The notes under the pieces were generated by a model. That model saw nothing but the letters and a program-made list of their open reading frames with translations. It did not search any database and had not been told where the DNA came from. A program made the position numbers and the translations under genes. 64,000 nt of DNA, taken from the NCBI GenBank assembly GCA_016716185.1, contig JADJWV010000002.1:2834501-2898500 (forward strand). Reading direction: 5' to 3'. The DNA comes from Saprospiraceae bacterium (lineage in GTDB: Bacteria; Bacteroidota; Bacteroidia; Chitinophagales; Saprospiraceae). This document shows, one piece after another, positions 27,314 to 35,879 of this stretch; within the stretch, counting starts at the first letter, position 1, and each line of letters begins with the position of its first letter.

Positions 27314-28264
27314 TCACTTTTTTAGATCACTTGTTTTCGGGGTTTTTAAAGGAGGACTCCGTTGAATATATTGAGCTCTGGAGTTGTACAAGTTGATCAT
27401 GATGCGTTTCCACTGGCATGGAGTCAATGCATTCTGATTGGCATTGTATCCCATCATGTTGTTGCTGTTTGCAAGCCAGTTGTTACATTGGCCGTTGTTG
27501 GGTCCTCCACAATCATTGTAGCAGGGACCGCTATAGCATTCTTTTGCCGGATCAAGATCAACTCCGGCACATTCGTTTTCACAGGTAAAAGAATGGCAAA
27601 GACCGAATATATGCCCTACTTCATGGTTTAATAAAGATGCAAACGACCACCAACCAAATTTGCCCTGATATTTTGCATTGTAAAAGGCCCCATACATGAT
27701 CAGGGAATTACAAAAATTCAATCCACATGCGCTTCCATTTAACATTCGTTTTCCATCATCCTGAATCACAATATTCAGAACCCGATCCCCATACGGAAAC
27801 TGAGCAGGAGCCCATTTGTCCCAGAACCAAATGCCACCAAAGCTATCATTCGGATTCCCTTTGTCCGTATAGATGTTGTAATTATAATGTGCATCACCCT
27901 TCATACTTTGTAGTGAAATCGGACTATCGTTAAGAGAATCCAATGCCCAGTTCGCATGGTTGATTAACAATTCAGCCCAATATCTCCCATGTAGTATCTG
28001 ATTTTCTAAAACCGGAGCTCTTGAAAATGTTCCGAATTCAGGGTGATTTACAAAGTGAATATTGACATCAATAAGGTAATGGGGCACGTTTGCTGTGTCC
28101 AAAATTTGAATCGCATGCATAATTTCAACAGAATCCAGTGGATCGTAAATAGATTCTGAAGAACCTGATCCACCACTGAGGAATTTCTGTCCACAAGAGA
28201 AAAAAAACAGCAGAATATGAAAAACATATAGTCTCAATTTACCATGGGTCTCCAACAACGACAT
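27314..28264 (-). CDS. Secreted M43-like (pappalysin-type) zinc metalloprotease, probable lipoprotein
   Basis: About 316 residues from the ATG at 28264. A hydrophobic leader (FHILLFFFSCGQ) ends in a possible lipobox Cys followed by a Ser/Gly-rich linker. The catalytic metzincin motif LLNHEVGHIFGLCHSF has all three zinc His and the Glu, and the Met-turn is NNMMGYN, about 55 residues later. A Cys-rich insert lies between them, as in M43 proteases. The start is uncertain: a TATTTTTG box (28266-28273) ends 1 bp before this ATG, so a start slightly inside or a different promoter is possible. Confidence 0.78.
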   Translation of the reverse strand: MSLLETHGKLRLYVFHILLFFFSCGQKFLSGGSGSSESIYDPLDSVEIMHAIQILDTANVPHYLIDVNIHFVNHPEFGTFSRAPVLENQILHGRYWAELLINHANWALDSLNDSPISLQSMKGDAHYNYNIYTDKGNPNDSFGGIWFWDKWAPAQFPYGDRVLNIVIQDDGKRMLNGSACGLNFCNSLIMYGAFYNAKYQGKFGWWSFASLLNHEVGHIFGLCHSFTCENECAGVDLDPAKECYSGPCYNDCGGPNNGQCNNWLANSNNMMGYNANQNALTPCQWKRIMINLYNSRAQYIQRSPPLKTPKTSDLKK

Positions 28265-28327
28265 GCAAAAATATTGTACAAGCAAAGTTAGATGAAGTTA
28301 AATTTTAAAGAAGCAAAAATCATCAAC

Positions 28328-28335
28328 TATATTTG
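28328..28335 (+). promoter_or_regulatory. -7 box (TATATTTG) of AraC gene, leaderless arrangement
   Basis: Exact TAnnTTTG match ending 5 bp before the ATG at 28341. It overlaps a GTG at 28335, which therefore cannot be the start codon. Confidence 0.5.
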
Positions 28336-28340
28336 TGATC

Positions 28341-29156
28341 ATGATTTTGGAAATTCACATTCCTTCCTATCCCTTGTGCTTGTTCATTGATAATTTTCTT
28401 TATTACAAAGACTATCAACCGGATCATCAGTTGGACCGTTTTTTTCCTGACGGCAATGTATATCTGGTCATCGATCTTACTTCAACACCAAAACACATCC
28501 ATGACAATGATCATTTTGGAGTTCTTCAAACCTGCAAAGGAACATGGTTTTCAGGCTTGAGAGATCAATCCATAACCATTCCTTCAGGAAAGGAACAAGA
28601 AATGATCGTGGTCAACTTTCAAAAAGGAAAATCATACCCATTTGTTGAAGCACCACTATCCCAGTTTACCAATATAACAGTGGAAGGAGAATTGGCTTTT
28701 GGAAAAAAAGTAATCGAAGTCAGGGAAAAAGTGCTCGAATGCAAAACTGTAACACAAATGTTTCAACAGCTTGAAAAATACTTTCTACCGTTTATCTCCA
28801 ATTTAACGCCAAACCCTTTTATTGATTACGCCATCCAAACCCTGACTTGCGCTCCGGAACCTCTAACCATAGAAAAATTGACACACAAAATCGGCTATTC
28901 ACACCGTCATTTTATTAAAATGTTTTCAGAACACGTAGGATTGAATCCCAAGCAATTTGCAAAAATCATACGTTTTCAAAAAACGATTGCATCAGCGCAA
29001 TCCAACCCAAATTTAGAATGGTCAACAATTGCTTTATCTTCAGGATACTACGATTTAGCACATTTCCACCATGAATTCAAGATGTTTTCAGGTTTTACAC
29101 CCAATCAATTCAGGAGCCTGAAAAGCGATTTTATGAATTACGTTGCAGTCAACTGA
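28341..29156 (+). CDS. AraC family transcriptional regulator
   Basis: 271 residues. The N-terminal half is a cupin-like sensing domain of the type seen in DUF6597-containing AraC proteins (FLYYKDYQPDHQLDRFFPDGNVYLVIDL). The C-terminal ~100 residues contain two helix-turn-helix motifs: LTIEKLTHKIGYSHRHFIKMF and LEWSTIALSSGYYDLAHFHHEFKMFSGFTPNQF, the classic AraC signature. It binds DNA in the cytoplasm; the effector is unknown. It is divergent from the M43 protease gene (gap of 76 bp), which may be a target. The ATG at 28341 is preferred over a GTG at 28335. Confidence 0.88.
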   Translation: MILEIHIPSYPLCLFIDNFLYYKDYQPDHQLDRFFPDGNVYLVIDLTSTPKHIHDNDHFGVLQTCKGTWFSGLRDQSITIPSGKEQEMIVVNFQKGKSYPFVEAPLSQFTNITVEGELAFGKKVIEVREKVLECKTVTQMFQQLEKYFLPFISNLTPNPFIDYAIQTLTCAPEPLTIEKLTHKIGYSHRHFIKMFSEHVGLNPKQFAKIIRFQKTIASAQSNPNLEWSTIALSSGYYDLAHFHHEFKMFSGFTPNQFRSLKSDFMNYVAVN

Positions 29157-29222
29157 GGTAAATTTTTTACAATTGGATTTCTGGATTCCTTATTTCCTTT
29201 GCAATTAAAATTATTTCTTTAC

Positions 29223-30200
29223 ATGAACTTCAGGCTTCTTCTCCAAACACGGGTACCTATACTTATTTTATGTTTATGGATTCACGAAGGCTGGTCTCAG
29301 GACAAGTCTTCTAAGTCCCCAGAAAACCCATATTATATTGTTTACAACATCCGCAACCTGGATACTGTAAATGACGATTGGGAAATAATGAGGGTAAACA
29401 TGGATGGAACAAACCAAAAAAACCTCACCCATAACAAGGATGTTGCCTGGACCTATTATGGTTACAAAGACAAAATATTTTTCATCAGCGACAGAGACAG
29501 TGCATACAGGAATTTTTATCTATACCAAATGGATCCGGATGGAAAAAATATACGGAAAATCAGTGATCTGAGATTAGAAGATAGCTGGATGTCCAGCAGA
29601 AAAAAAGGAAGCGAAATGGTTGTTAGCGGTCGAATTGGCAAAGAGATCAGGTTCCAGCTATTTTTAATTGATATTCAAACAGGAACTTACAAACAGTTGA
29701 CCAATGATACCGGAGCATACTTCAGAGATCCCTGCTTTTCAAAGGATGGTAAAAAAATCGTTTTTAGTCATAAAAAGAACAAAAGAGACAGGAATGAAAC
29801 AGAAGAACTTTTCATGATGAATGCAGACGGAAGTGGTTTAATGCAACTTACCCACTATCCGAAAGACAATATTTCATATAAGGATTATGGTTATAAAGCA
29901 GGTGCTGCCCGATGGCACCCCACTGAAAATTTTATAAGCTATATATCCAGGCAAGATGGAAGACATGGGATCTATGCAGTTACTCCTGATGGTAAAAAAC
30001 AATGGAAACTCTACCCATCTGAAAATGCAGCTGGATGGCATGATTGGAGTCCGGATGGAAAATGGCTGGCCTTCAACAGTTCTGATCCTGAGGAAAATCA
30101 GTTTGAAATTCAGCTGATGAGCTGGAAAACCAAAGAGCTCAAACAACTAACCAACAGTGAATTCAAAATACAAATGGCACCCATATTTGTCAAAAAATAA
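29223..30200 (+). CDS. Exported TolB-like beta-propeller (PD40) protein
   Basis: About 325 residues from the ATG at 29223; an in-frame TTG at 29199 is less likely. A signal peptide (LLLQTRVPILILCLWIHEGWSQ) is followed by repeated WD40-like units with the PD40 pattern, for example MRVNMDGTNQKNLTH, YQMDPDGKNIRKISD, FMMNADGSGLMQLTH and WSPDGKWLAFNS. The family forms six- or seven-bladed propellers used for protein or ligand binding in the periplasm. No Pal or Tol genes are adjacent, so it is not the canonical TolB. Ligand unknown. Confidence 0.82.
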   Translation: MNFRLLLQTRVPILILCLWIHEGWSQDKSSKSPENPYYIVYNIRNLDTVNDDWEIMRVNMDGTNQKNLTHNKDVAWTYYGYKDKIFFISDRDSAYRNFYLYQMDPDGKNIRKISDLRLEDSWMSSRKKGSEMVVSGRIGKEIRFQLFLIDIQTGTYKQLTNDTGAYFRDPCFSKDGKKIVFSHKKNKRDRNETEELFMMNADGSGLMQLTHYPKDNISYKDYGYKAGAARWHPTENFISYISRQDGRHGIYAVTPDGKKQWKLYPSENAAGWHDWSPDGKWLAFNSSDPEENQFEIQLMSWKTKELKQLTNSEFKIQMAPIFVKK

Positions 30201-30256
30201 TTTCAAATCCTGTTCTGTTAAATTTACATGATGCCATTGCTGCTTAACTTCGCAGC

Positions 30257-30724
30257 ATGATTCAGCTTCGCATCAAACACTACAAAGAACTCACTTTAGA
30301 GGAATTGTATTCCTGGCTGCAACTAAGACTGGAGGTATTCGTCGTAGAACAAAATTGCCCGTATCAGGATTTGGATGAAAAAGATATCCATTGCTATCAC
30401 GCTCTGGCTTATGAAGGGGATCAACTCGTTGCGGGAAGCAGAATAGTCCCACCGGGTATATCTTATCCGGTTTACAGTTCCATTGGAAGAGTAGTCAGCC
30501 GAAAAGATCATCGCGGAACCGGTGCCGGTAAACTCATCATGAAACAAAGTCTTGCGAGCTGTGAAAGTTTGTATCCAAACACACCGATTAAGATTTCAGC
30601 ACAATCGTATCTCCTTGCATTTTACGAATCCTTCGGATTTGAAAAAACGGGTGATGAATATCTCGAAGACGACATCCCCCATCATGCGATGATCAGACCT
30701 GCAGGACTTGCTTTGCCTGATTGA
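30257..30724 (+). CDS. ElaA-like GNAT N-acetyltransferase
   Basis: 155 residues. The N terminus has LYSWLQLRLEVFVVEQNCPYQDLDEKD, characteristic of the ElaA subgroup of GNAT enzymes; the acetyl-CoA loop is IGRVVSRKDHRGTGAGKLIM (about 77-96), and the C-terminal ISAQSYLLAFYESFGF completes the fold. The acceptor substrate of ElaA is not established. A TAACTTCG sequence (one mismatch to the -7 consensus) ends 4 bp before the ATG. Its last 32 bp overlap the convergent phosphoglucomutase gene. Confidence 0.9.
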   Translation: MIQLRIKHYKELTLEELYSWLQLRLEVFVVEQNCPYQDLDEKDIHCYHALAYEGDQLVAGSRIVPPGISYPVYSSIGRVVSRKDHRGTGAGKLIMKQSLASCESLYPNTPIKISAQSYLLAFYESFGFEKTGDEYLEDDIPHHAMIRPAGLALPD

Positions 30725-32084
30725 GCAACCGGAGAACCTCGGTTTTATTTTCAGCCTGAGCGTAAATGCGCAGCACGGGTTCTGTCCCCGATGTGCGGAT
30801 GAGCAACCATCGATCATTTATAAAATGGTATTTGTGTCCATCCAGGTTTTCGTAATTTAGGACTTGTTGATCTCCCCATGTGGCAATACCTGCATCCATT
30901 AAAGATTTTACTTCTCTGATTTTTTCATCGGTGAGTGAAAGGTCCCACCGGTCGTATTGAAAAGGACCCACAATTTTGTAAACCTCTTCAATGAGTTCGT
31001 TCAGGTTTTTACCGGTTTCGGCCATGTATTGGAGGAGTGTCAGTGCAATCCAGATCCCGTCGCGTTCCGGGATATGTCCCTTGATTGCAAGTCCACCGGA
31101 TTCTTCGCCCCCCACCAGAACATCCATGGTCGTCATGTATTCAGCGATGTATTTGAATCCGATTTTGGTAGTGTGATATTCGAGTCCAAAATGATCGGCC
31201 AGTTTTTTGAGTTTATTGGTTACAGAAAAACTCACCACGACAGCCCCAGACTGTTTTTTATAAACCACCATGTAGTACAATAAAAGCAGGAGGATGTGGT
31301 GAGAATCGACCATATTTCCGGAAGAATCCAGGAAAGCGACCCTGTCAGCATCACCATCATTGGCGACCCCAATATATTTTCCGGGATGATGGGCCAGATG
31401 TTTCATGATTTCCTGAAGATTGCGTTCGATGGGTTCCGGAGGCAGATGATCAAAACCAGGATTATAGGAACAATGGAAAGCCAACATGTCTGGAAAAAGT
31501 TGTTTCATTACATTTTGACCGGCTCCATACATGGCATCGTATGCCAAACTAACACTTGTTCGAATTTGATCCAATTTAAAATGATGCTGTACATGGCGGA
31601 TGTATTCACTTTCCAGGTCTACGTATTCAATCCATCCCTTGGCCAGGCTTTCCTGAAAACTAAATGGTTCCGAAGGGACGTGATCTGGCATCAAATTTTC
31701 GATTTCGGCTATGGCTGCAGGAAGCAACGGGCCACCCAGCGCTGATTTCAATTTATAGCCATTGTATGAAGGAGGGTTGTGGCTGGCTGTGACGACGATA
31801 CCCAGATCAGCCTGGTGTGTGAGAACTCCAAGAGAGACCATTGGGGTGCTTACATATCCTTTTGAAACGAGACATTGAATGCCTCCTTTGGCCAGCGTAG
31901 CCGCGATTTCTTCGAGAAACATTTGTCCGCCAAAACGACAATCGTGACCAATAACGACCCGGTTGTAACGGTGCTGCTTCAACCAGGACAACGTGGCGGC
32001 TGCCACGCGCTTGACATTATCTACGGTAAAATCTTTGGCAATAATTGCCCTCCAGCCGTCGGTACCAAATTTGATGGTGTACAT
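30693..32084 (-). CDS. Phosphoglucomutase/phosphomannomutase family enzyme
   Basis: 463 residues with all four alpha-D-phosphohexomutase domains. Key sites: phosphoserine loop TASHNPPSYNGYK (about 99-111), magnesium loop NDGDADRVAFLD (about 244-255), sugar-binding GGEESGGLAI (about 327-336) and phosphate-binding RTSGTEPVLRIY near the C terminus. The order and spacing fit the archaeal/bacterial PGM-PMM branch. It interconverts hexose 1- and 6-phosphates in the cytoplasm; glucose versus mannose preference cannot be told. Tail-to-tail with elaA, overlapping by 32 bp. Confidence 0.92.
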   Translation of the reverse strand: MYTIKFGTDGWRAIIAKDFTVDNVKRVAAATLSWLKQHRYNRVVIGHDCRFGGQMFLEEIAATLAKGGIQCLVSKGYVSTPMVSLGVLTHQADLGIVVTASHNPPSYNGYKLKSALGGPLLPAAIAEIENLMPDHVPSEPFSFQESLAKGWIEYVDLESEYIRHVQHHFKLDQIRTSVSLAYDAMYGAGQNVMKQLFPDMLAFHCSYNPGFDHLPPEPIERNLQEIMKHLAHHPGKYIGVANDGDADRVAFLDSSGNMVDSHHILLLLLYYMVVYKKQSGAVVVSFSVTNKLKKLADHFGLEYHTTKIGFKYIAEYMTTMDVLVGGEESGGLAIKGHIPERDGIWIALTLLQYMAETGKNLNELIEEVYKIVGPFQYDRWDLSLTDEKIREVKSLMDAGIATWGDQQVLNYENLDGHKYHFINDRWLLIRTSGTEPVLRIYAQAENKTEVLRLLNQAKQVLQV

Positions 32085-32160
32085 GGTTTCAATTAAAAAC
32101 GCAAAGATTCGGGAAAAAGCCTAGAATTCAAATAAAAAAACATATTAAAAAAATATTATA

Positions 32161-32168
32161 TATATTTG
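32161..32168 (+). promoter_or_regulatory. -7 box (TATATTTG) of pcm
   Basis: Exact TAnnTTTG match, 9 bp before the ATG at 32178. It overlaps an in-frame TTG at 32166 that is therefore not the start. Confidence 0.5.
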
Positions 32169-32177
32169 TCAGTGCGG

Positions 32178-32825
32178 ATGTTACTGGATACTTACAGACA
32201 CAAAGGATTAAGGGCTCAACTGGTGGAAGAGATCCGAAAAAAAGGAATTTCTGATGAGCGGGTCTTGGCAGCCATGAATAAGGTGCCCCGGCATTTGTAT
32301 CTCGACAATGCTTTTGAAGAATGGGCCTATAAGGATAATGCTTTTCCAATAGATTGCGAACAAACCATTTCTCAACCCTATACAGTTGCCTTCCAGACCA
32401 GTTTATTAAATGTGGAACCCAAGCACAAAGTCCTGGAAATTGGTTTGGGAAGTGGGTATCAGGCCAGTATTTTGTTTGAATTGGGAGCGAAAGTATACTC
32501 GATCGAACGACACAAACCACTGTTTTTTAAAACAACCAAGTTGTTGAATCAATTGGGATACAAAGGTATAAGAACCTTTTACGGAGACGGATTTAAAGGA
32601 CTGCCTTTATTTGCACCTTTTGATAGAATATTGGTAACTGCTGCTGCGCCTTTGGTTCCCAAAGAGCTCATCAATCAGCTCAAGACTGGAGGATGTTTGA
32701 TCATTCCGGTCACCAAGGGAGATCTCCAACAAATGCTAAGGATCACCAAAATCTCAGACCAGGAAACCAAAGAAGAAAGATTTGGAGATTTCCGGTTTGT
32801 ACCCATGCTCGAGGGCACAGAATAA
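32178..32825 (+). CDS. pcm: Protein-L-isoaspartate O-methyltransferase
   Basis: 215 residues from the ATG at 32178, standard length. Signatures: FPIDCEQTISQPYTVAFQ (about residues 57-74), the SAM-binding VLEIGLGSGYQASIL, FYGDGFKGLP, and the family motif PFDRILVTAAAPLVPKELINQLKTGG. It methylates abnormal isoaspartyl residues in aged proteins and starts their repair. Transcribed alone, divergent from the phosphoglucomutase gene, and followed by repeat-rich DNA. Confidence 0.95.
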   Translation: MLLDTYRHKGLRAQLVEEIRKKGISDERVLAAMNKVPRHLYLDNAFEEWAYKDNAFPIDCEQTISQPYTVAFQTSLLNVEPKHKVLEIGLGSGYQASILFELGAKVYSIERHKPLFFKTTKLLNQLGYKGIRTFYGDGFKGLPLFAPFDRILVTAAAPLVPKELINQLKTGGCLIIPVTKGDLQQMLRITKISDQETKEERFGDFRFVPMLEGTE

Positions 32826-32903
32826 CTGCGAATAAAATACAAAAGGCCTCCGGCTGTAAAAGAAAAAGGTAAGGTGAGAAGCGAATAGCTTTTTGGCCCT
32901 TTC

Positions 32904-33049
32904 GACTTTTAGACTTTTAGGCTTTTAGGCTTTTAGGCTTTTAGACTTTTAGACTTTTAGACTTTTAGACTTTTAGACTTTTAGACTTTTATACCTTTAG
33001 ACTTTTAGACTTTTAGACTTTTAGACTTTTAGACTTTTAGACTTTTAGA
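32904..33049. repeat. Octamer minisatellite (TTTTAGAC/TTTTAGGC)n, second array
   Basis: About 18 units of the same octamer as at 662-975. Here TTTTAGAC dominates, whereas the first array is mostly TTTTAGGC; one unit reads TTTATACC. The flank contains ATAAATGTTAGTTTT, again with the GTTAGT motif found beside other repeat arrays. The rest of the 32826-33288 gap has no gene. Confidence 0.95.
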
Positions 33050-33288
33050 AATTAACTGTTGATTTTGGATACTTGTTTAAAAATCATTAAAAATATTTTT
33101 TAACTAATAAATGTTAGTTTTAAAACAAGTTCATCTTAAAGTCCACTCAAAGTCGTCATCAAAAATAAAGAAATTAGTTTATACCAATAAAGCCAGATTT
33201 CCATCTTCTCTTGACTTATTTGGCAGTCTCATGCATGAGCTTTGCGCTTTTGGCTTCAAGCTCAATACAATATTAAAAGTACAAGAAA

Positions 33289-34019
33289 TCAATACTTCCG
33301 ATGCAAATTCCACCATTGATTGTCTATGCTCCTGAATGCCACGACCCCGATATTGGGTTTAAAATAAAAGAAAATGCTATCCCGGTTGGCATATTCGTAA
33401 ACATCAGTATACACCGAATCATTTATTTGAATCAACGGCTTCAACACATACCTGTTTTGCTTGGCAATCAGGCTGTCGCTAAATCGGGAACTGTGTCCCC
33501 GATCAGACGCCACAAAAGATATGGTCGCAACGGCACCACTCACACTTGGATTGGTGCGATGTATAGTAAGTTTTAGTTCGTCATACAATACCGGATCTTC
33601 CGGAGTGGATGTCCTGGCGAGTCCGTCTTCAACAATCCCGATATTACCAATCAGCCTGAATTTTCTTGCCGTATCCAGATCGTAGTAGTTGATCGTCAAA
33701 TGTTCGGACAAGTAATACTTGTCTGCACGCATTTCGTCTTCGAGGCATATATTTTCAACAATGGTGTGGGAGCTGTCTCTGATGAGACTTAAGGGATCAT
33801 ACAGCACGGCTGTATCGTTTGCACCGCTATTAATGAATTCGAGGAAACGGATATTGTTGTAAGGTAAAAATGTGTGAGATTGGGCTTCCAAACTCAGATT
33901 CCCTAATATCTCATCCGGTGGACAATCGTCATTTTCTGAACAGGAAATAAAAAATCCTGTAATCAGTATAGAGCTGACTAAAGTACCAAAATTTTTAAAT
34001 AAAAAGGTTTAGAAAACAT
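33289..34019 (-). pseudogene. Hypothetical lipoprotein gene with a 1-nt frameshift near its start
   Basis: The body (33289-33891 and its upstream extension) is an uninterrupted frame coding for an exported beta-rich protein of unknown family. Extended upstream it reads LVSSILITGFFISCSENDDC, a clear lipoprotein signal with lipobox Cys, but this frame has no start codon. An ATG at 34019 gives MFSKPF in the frame one base off. Adding one base in the A5/T5 runs (34001-34005 or 33992-33996) joins them into a 243-residue lipoprotein. A TACTTTTG promoter box 28 bp upstream supports that ATG. It is either a real mutation or a homopolymer sequencing error. Confidence 0.75.
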
Positions 34020-34047
34020 GTAATTATATTCCGATTAATGTTGAGGG

Positions 34048-34055
34048 CAAAAGTA
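34048..34055 (-). promoter_or_regulatory. -7 box (TACTTTTG) of the lipoprotein gene
   Basis: Exact TAnnTTTG match on the minus strand, 28 bp before the ATG at 34019. Confidence 0.45.
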
Positions 34056-34145
34056 CATATTTAACATCGAGTACATCGGAATTTTGAACCACGAAGATTC
34101 AGTCTCTGTCAGTTTAGGGCTTGTCTGAATAACTGAGATGAACTT

Positions 34146-35138
34146 CTAAATCATGTCGATTTCGGTGTTGTCTCCAATATTAAAACTTTGAACCCGGCCT
34201 TTAATGACAGCATCGTTTCCAATGATCGAATGCTGCAATACAACGTCTTCGAGGCTGGTAAAATTGCCTATAATACCATCTTTAAGGATGGAATTTGTGA
34301 TCTGGCTGTTGTCTCCAATCGATACATTTGGGCCAATAATTGAATGGGTGATCTGGCAGTTGTTTCCAATACTTACCGGGGGAATAAAAATATTGTTTTC
34401 ATGATTATATGCCAACTGTCTTTGAGGTTTTCGAGCGAGCATGATGGCGTTGGTCGATAACAGAATTTCCTTTTTGCCGCAATCAAACCAGTTGCGGACT
34501 TCCATGATTTCAAACTTGCTCTTGTATTCAATCATGCACATCAATCCGTCTGTCAAATGAAACTCTCCTTTGGTTTTCCGTCCCGATTGGATATTGCTTT
34601 CCAGACAAGACAGTAGTTTTTGCCATTCCTTGATATGATACAATCCTACTATAGCAAGGTTGGATCTGGGAAACTGAGGTTTTTCTACGAGTCTCTCAAC
34701 CAATCCCTTTTCGTTGAGCTCGACGACACCGAAGTTGCGGGGATCGTCTACTTTCCTTACCGCCAAAGTATTGACTTTTGAATTCTGGAGCACGTTCATA
34801 TCGATGTCCAAAATGGTATCCCCTAATTGAATGAGGACTTCTTCCTCATTTTTAAGAATGTCTTTGCAAAGGAATATAGCATGACCCAAACCTTCCCGTT
34901 CATTTTGGGAGACATAATGCCTGGTTATATTCCTGTAATTTTCATCGAGATATTCCCTTATTTTTTCCCCCAGGTAACCCAAAATGAAAACATATTCCCG
35001 GATTCCCGCTTCGATCAACTGATCCAGAATATAGGCAATAATAGGCTTCCCTGCCACAGGGATAAGTGGCTTGGGCTGGGTATAGGTAAGCGGCCTGAGC
35101 TTGGTACCCGCTCCGGCAACCGGAATAATAGCCTTCAT
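34146..35138 (-). CDS. Sugar-1-phosphate nucleotidyltransferase with hexapeptide-repeat C terminus
   Basis: 330 residues from the ATG at 35138; the six residues upstream of it lack support. The Rossmann-like NTP transferase domain begins MKAIIPVAGAGTKLRPLTYTQPKPLIPVAGKP (nucleotide loop and catalytic Lys), with LIQLGDTILDID around the metal Asp. The last ~80 residues are a left-handed beta helix (isoleucine/asparagine hexapeptide repeats: IGNNCQITHSIIGPNVSIGDNSQITNSI). It resembles glucose-1-phosphate thymidylyl- or uridylyltransferases making nucleotide sugars for surface glycans. Exact sugar and nucleotide unknown. Transcribed alone. Confidence 0.88.
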   Translation of the reverse strand: MKAIIPVAGAGTKLRPLTYTQPKPLIPVAGKPIIAYILDQLIEAGIREYVFILGYLGEKIREYLDENYRNITRHYVSQNEREGLGHAIFLCKDILKNEEEVLIQLGDTILDIDMNVLQNSKVNTLAVRKVDDPRNFGVVELNEKGLVERLVEKPQFPRSNLAIVGLYHIKEWQKLLSCLESNIQSGRKTKGEFHLTDGLMCMIEYKSKFEIMEVRNWFDCGKKEILLSTNAIMLARKPQRQLAYNHENNIFIPPVSIGNNCQITHSIIGPNVSIGDNSQITNSILKDGIIGNFTSLEDVVLQHSIIGNDAVIKGRVQSFNIGDNTEIDMI

Positions 35139-35293
35139 TTGTAACTTAAAATGCAAAAATTAAGCCGAATTCGTTTTTTCCGGTTATTTATTTAAATTTC
35201 AGTGTGTTAAATCATTATTATACACACAATTATATATTTTTTTTTATTTATGATATATTTTGTAGGCTTCATCTGCCTCATAATTGCTTCCTT

Positions 35294-35638
35294 ATGAAAA
35301 ACCTTATCTGATTCCTTTCATCTTTACTCCTCATTGGATCGATATCAAATGGTCAAATTATCCAATGGTCGTCCGAACAAATCATTCAAATGCAAGGATC
35401 GGGAAATAACATCCGACCACGTTTGATTTCCTTAAGCCAGGGAAAAGGTATTTTGATCTGGGGGAATGAACATACTCAAAGCATCCAATATTCAATGTGG
35501 AATAATGATCAACTTGGCAGGAAACTGACTACCGGAAAACCCACGAATGAAATTCAACTTGAAAATGTTAAACCGGGAATTTACTTCCTGAATTCTGTTT
35601 ATCGACCATTTGGATCCATTAAACTTCTGCTTTATTGA
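35294..35638 (+). pseudogene. Small secreted protein with a TGA in its signal peptide
   Basis: ATG at 35294 gives MKNLI, then TGA at 35309-35311, then in the same frame FLSSLLLIGSISNGQ, which completes a convincing signal peptide. The frame stays open to 35638 (about 108 more residues), including GKPTNEIQLENVKPGIYFLNSVY, which resembles the end of a T9SS type A sorting domain. Without the TGA it would be a ~114-residue exported protein. Other genes here use TGA as stop, so recoding is unlikely. The flanks (35139-35293, 35639-35879) are AT-rich without genes. Confidence 0.6.
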
Positions 35639-35879
35639 GCTAAGGGAAGAACTAAATTGGTTTTTGGATTCTATTAAAATACCAGCATACTGAGTAAAAT
35701 TGCTCAATGTATTGAGTAAAATTTAGTAAATTGTTATAAAGGTCTCATTTTCAAATACTTAAAATATAATTTCAAGTAGCTAAAATATTTTATAGACATC
35801 TACTTAGAGCGTTTTAAATACAGGCATCCACTGGAGGAATTCGTTCAAATAAAGCATCGGAATGTATTGATTCATCAAA

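Noticed and set aside
35309..35311. TGA read as an amino acid (selenocysteine or tryptophan)
   Set aside because: TGA is the ordinary stop of many genes here, such as metK, and no SECIS-like context or selenoprotein family fits.
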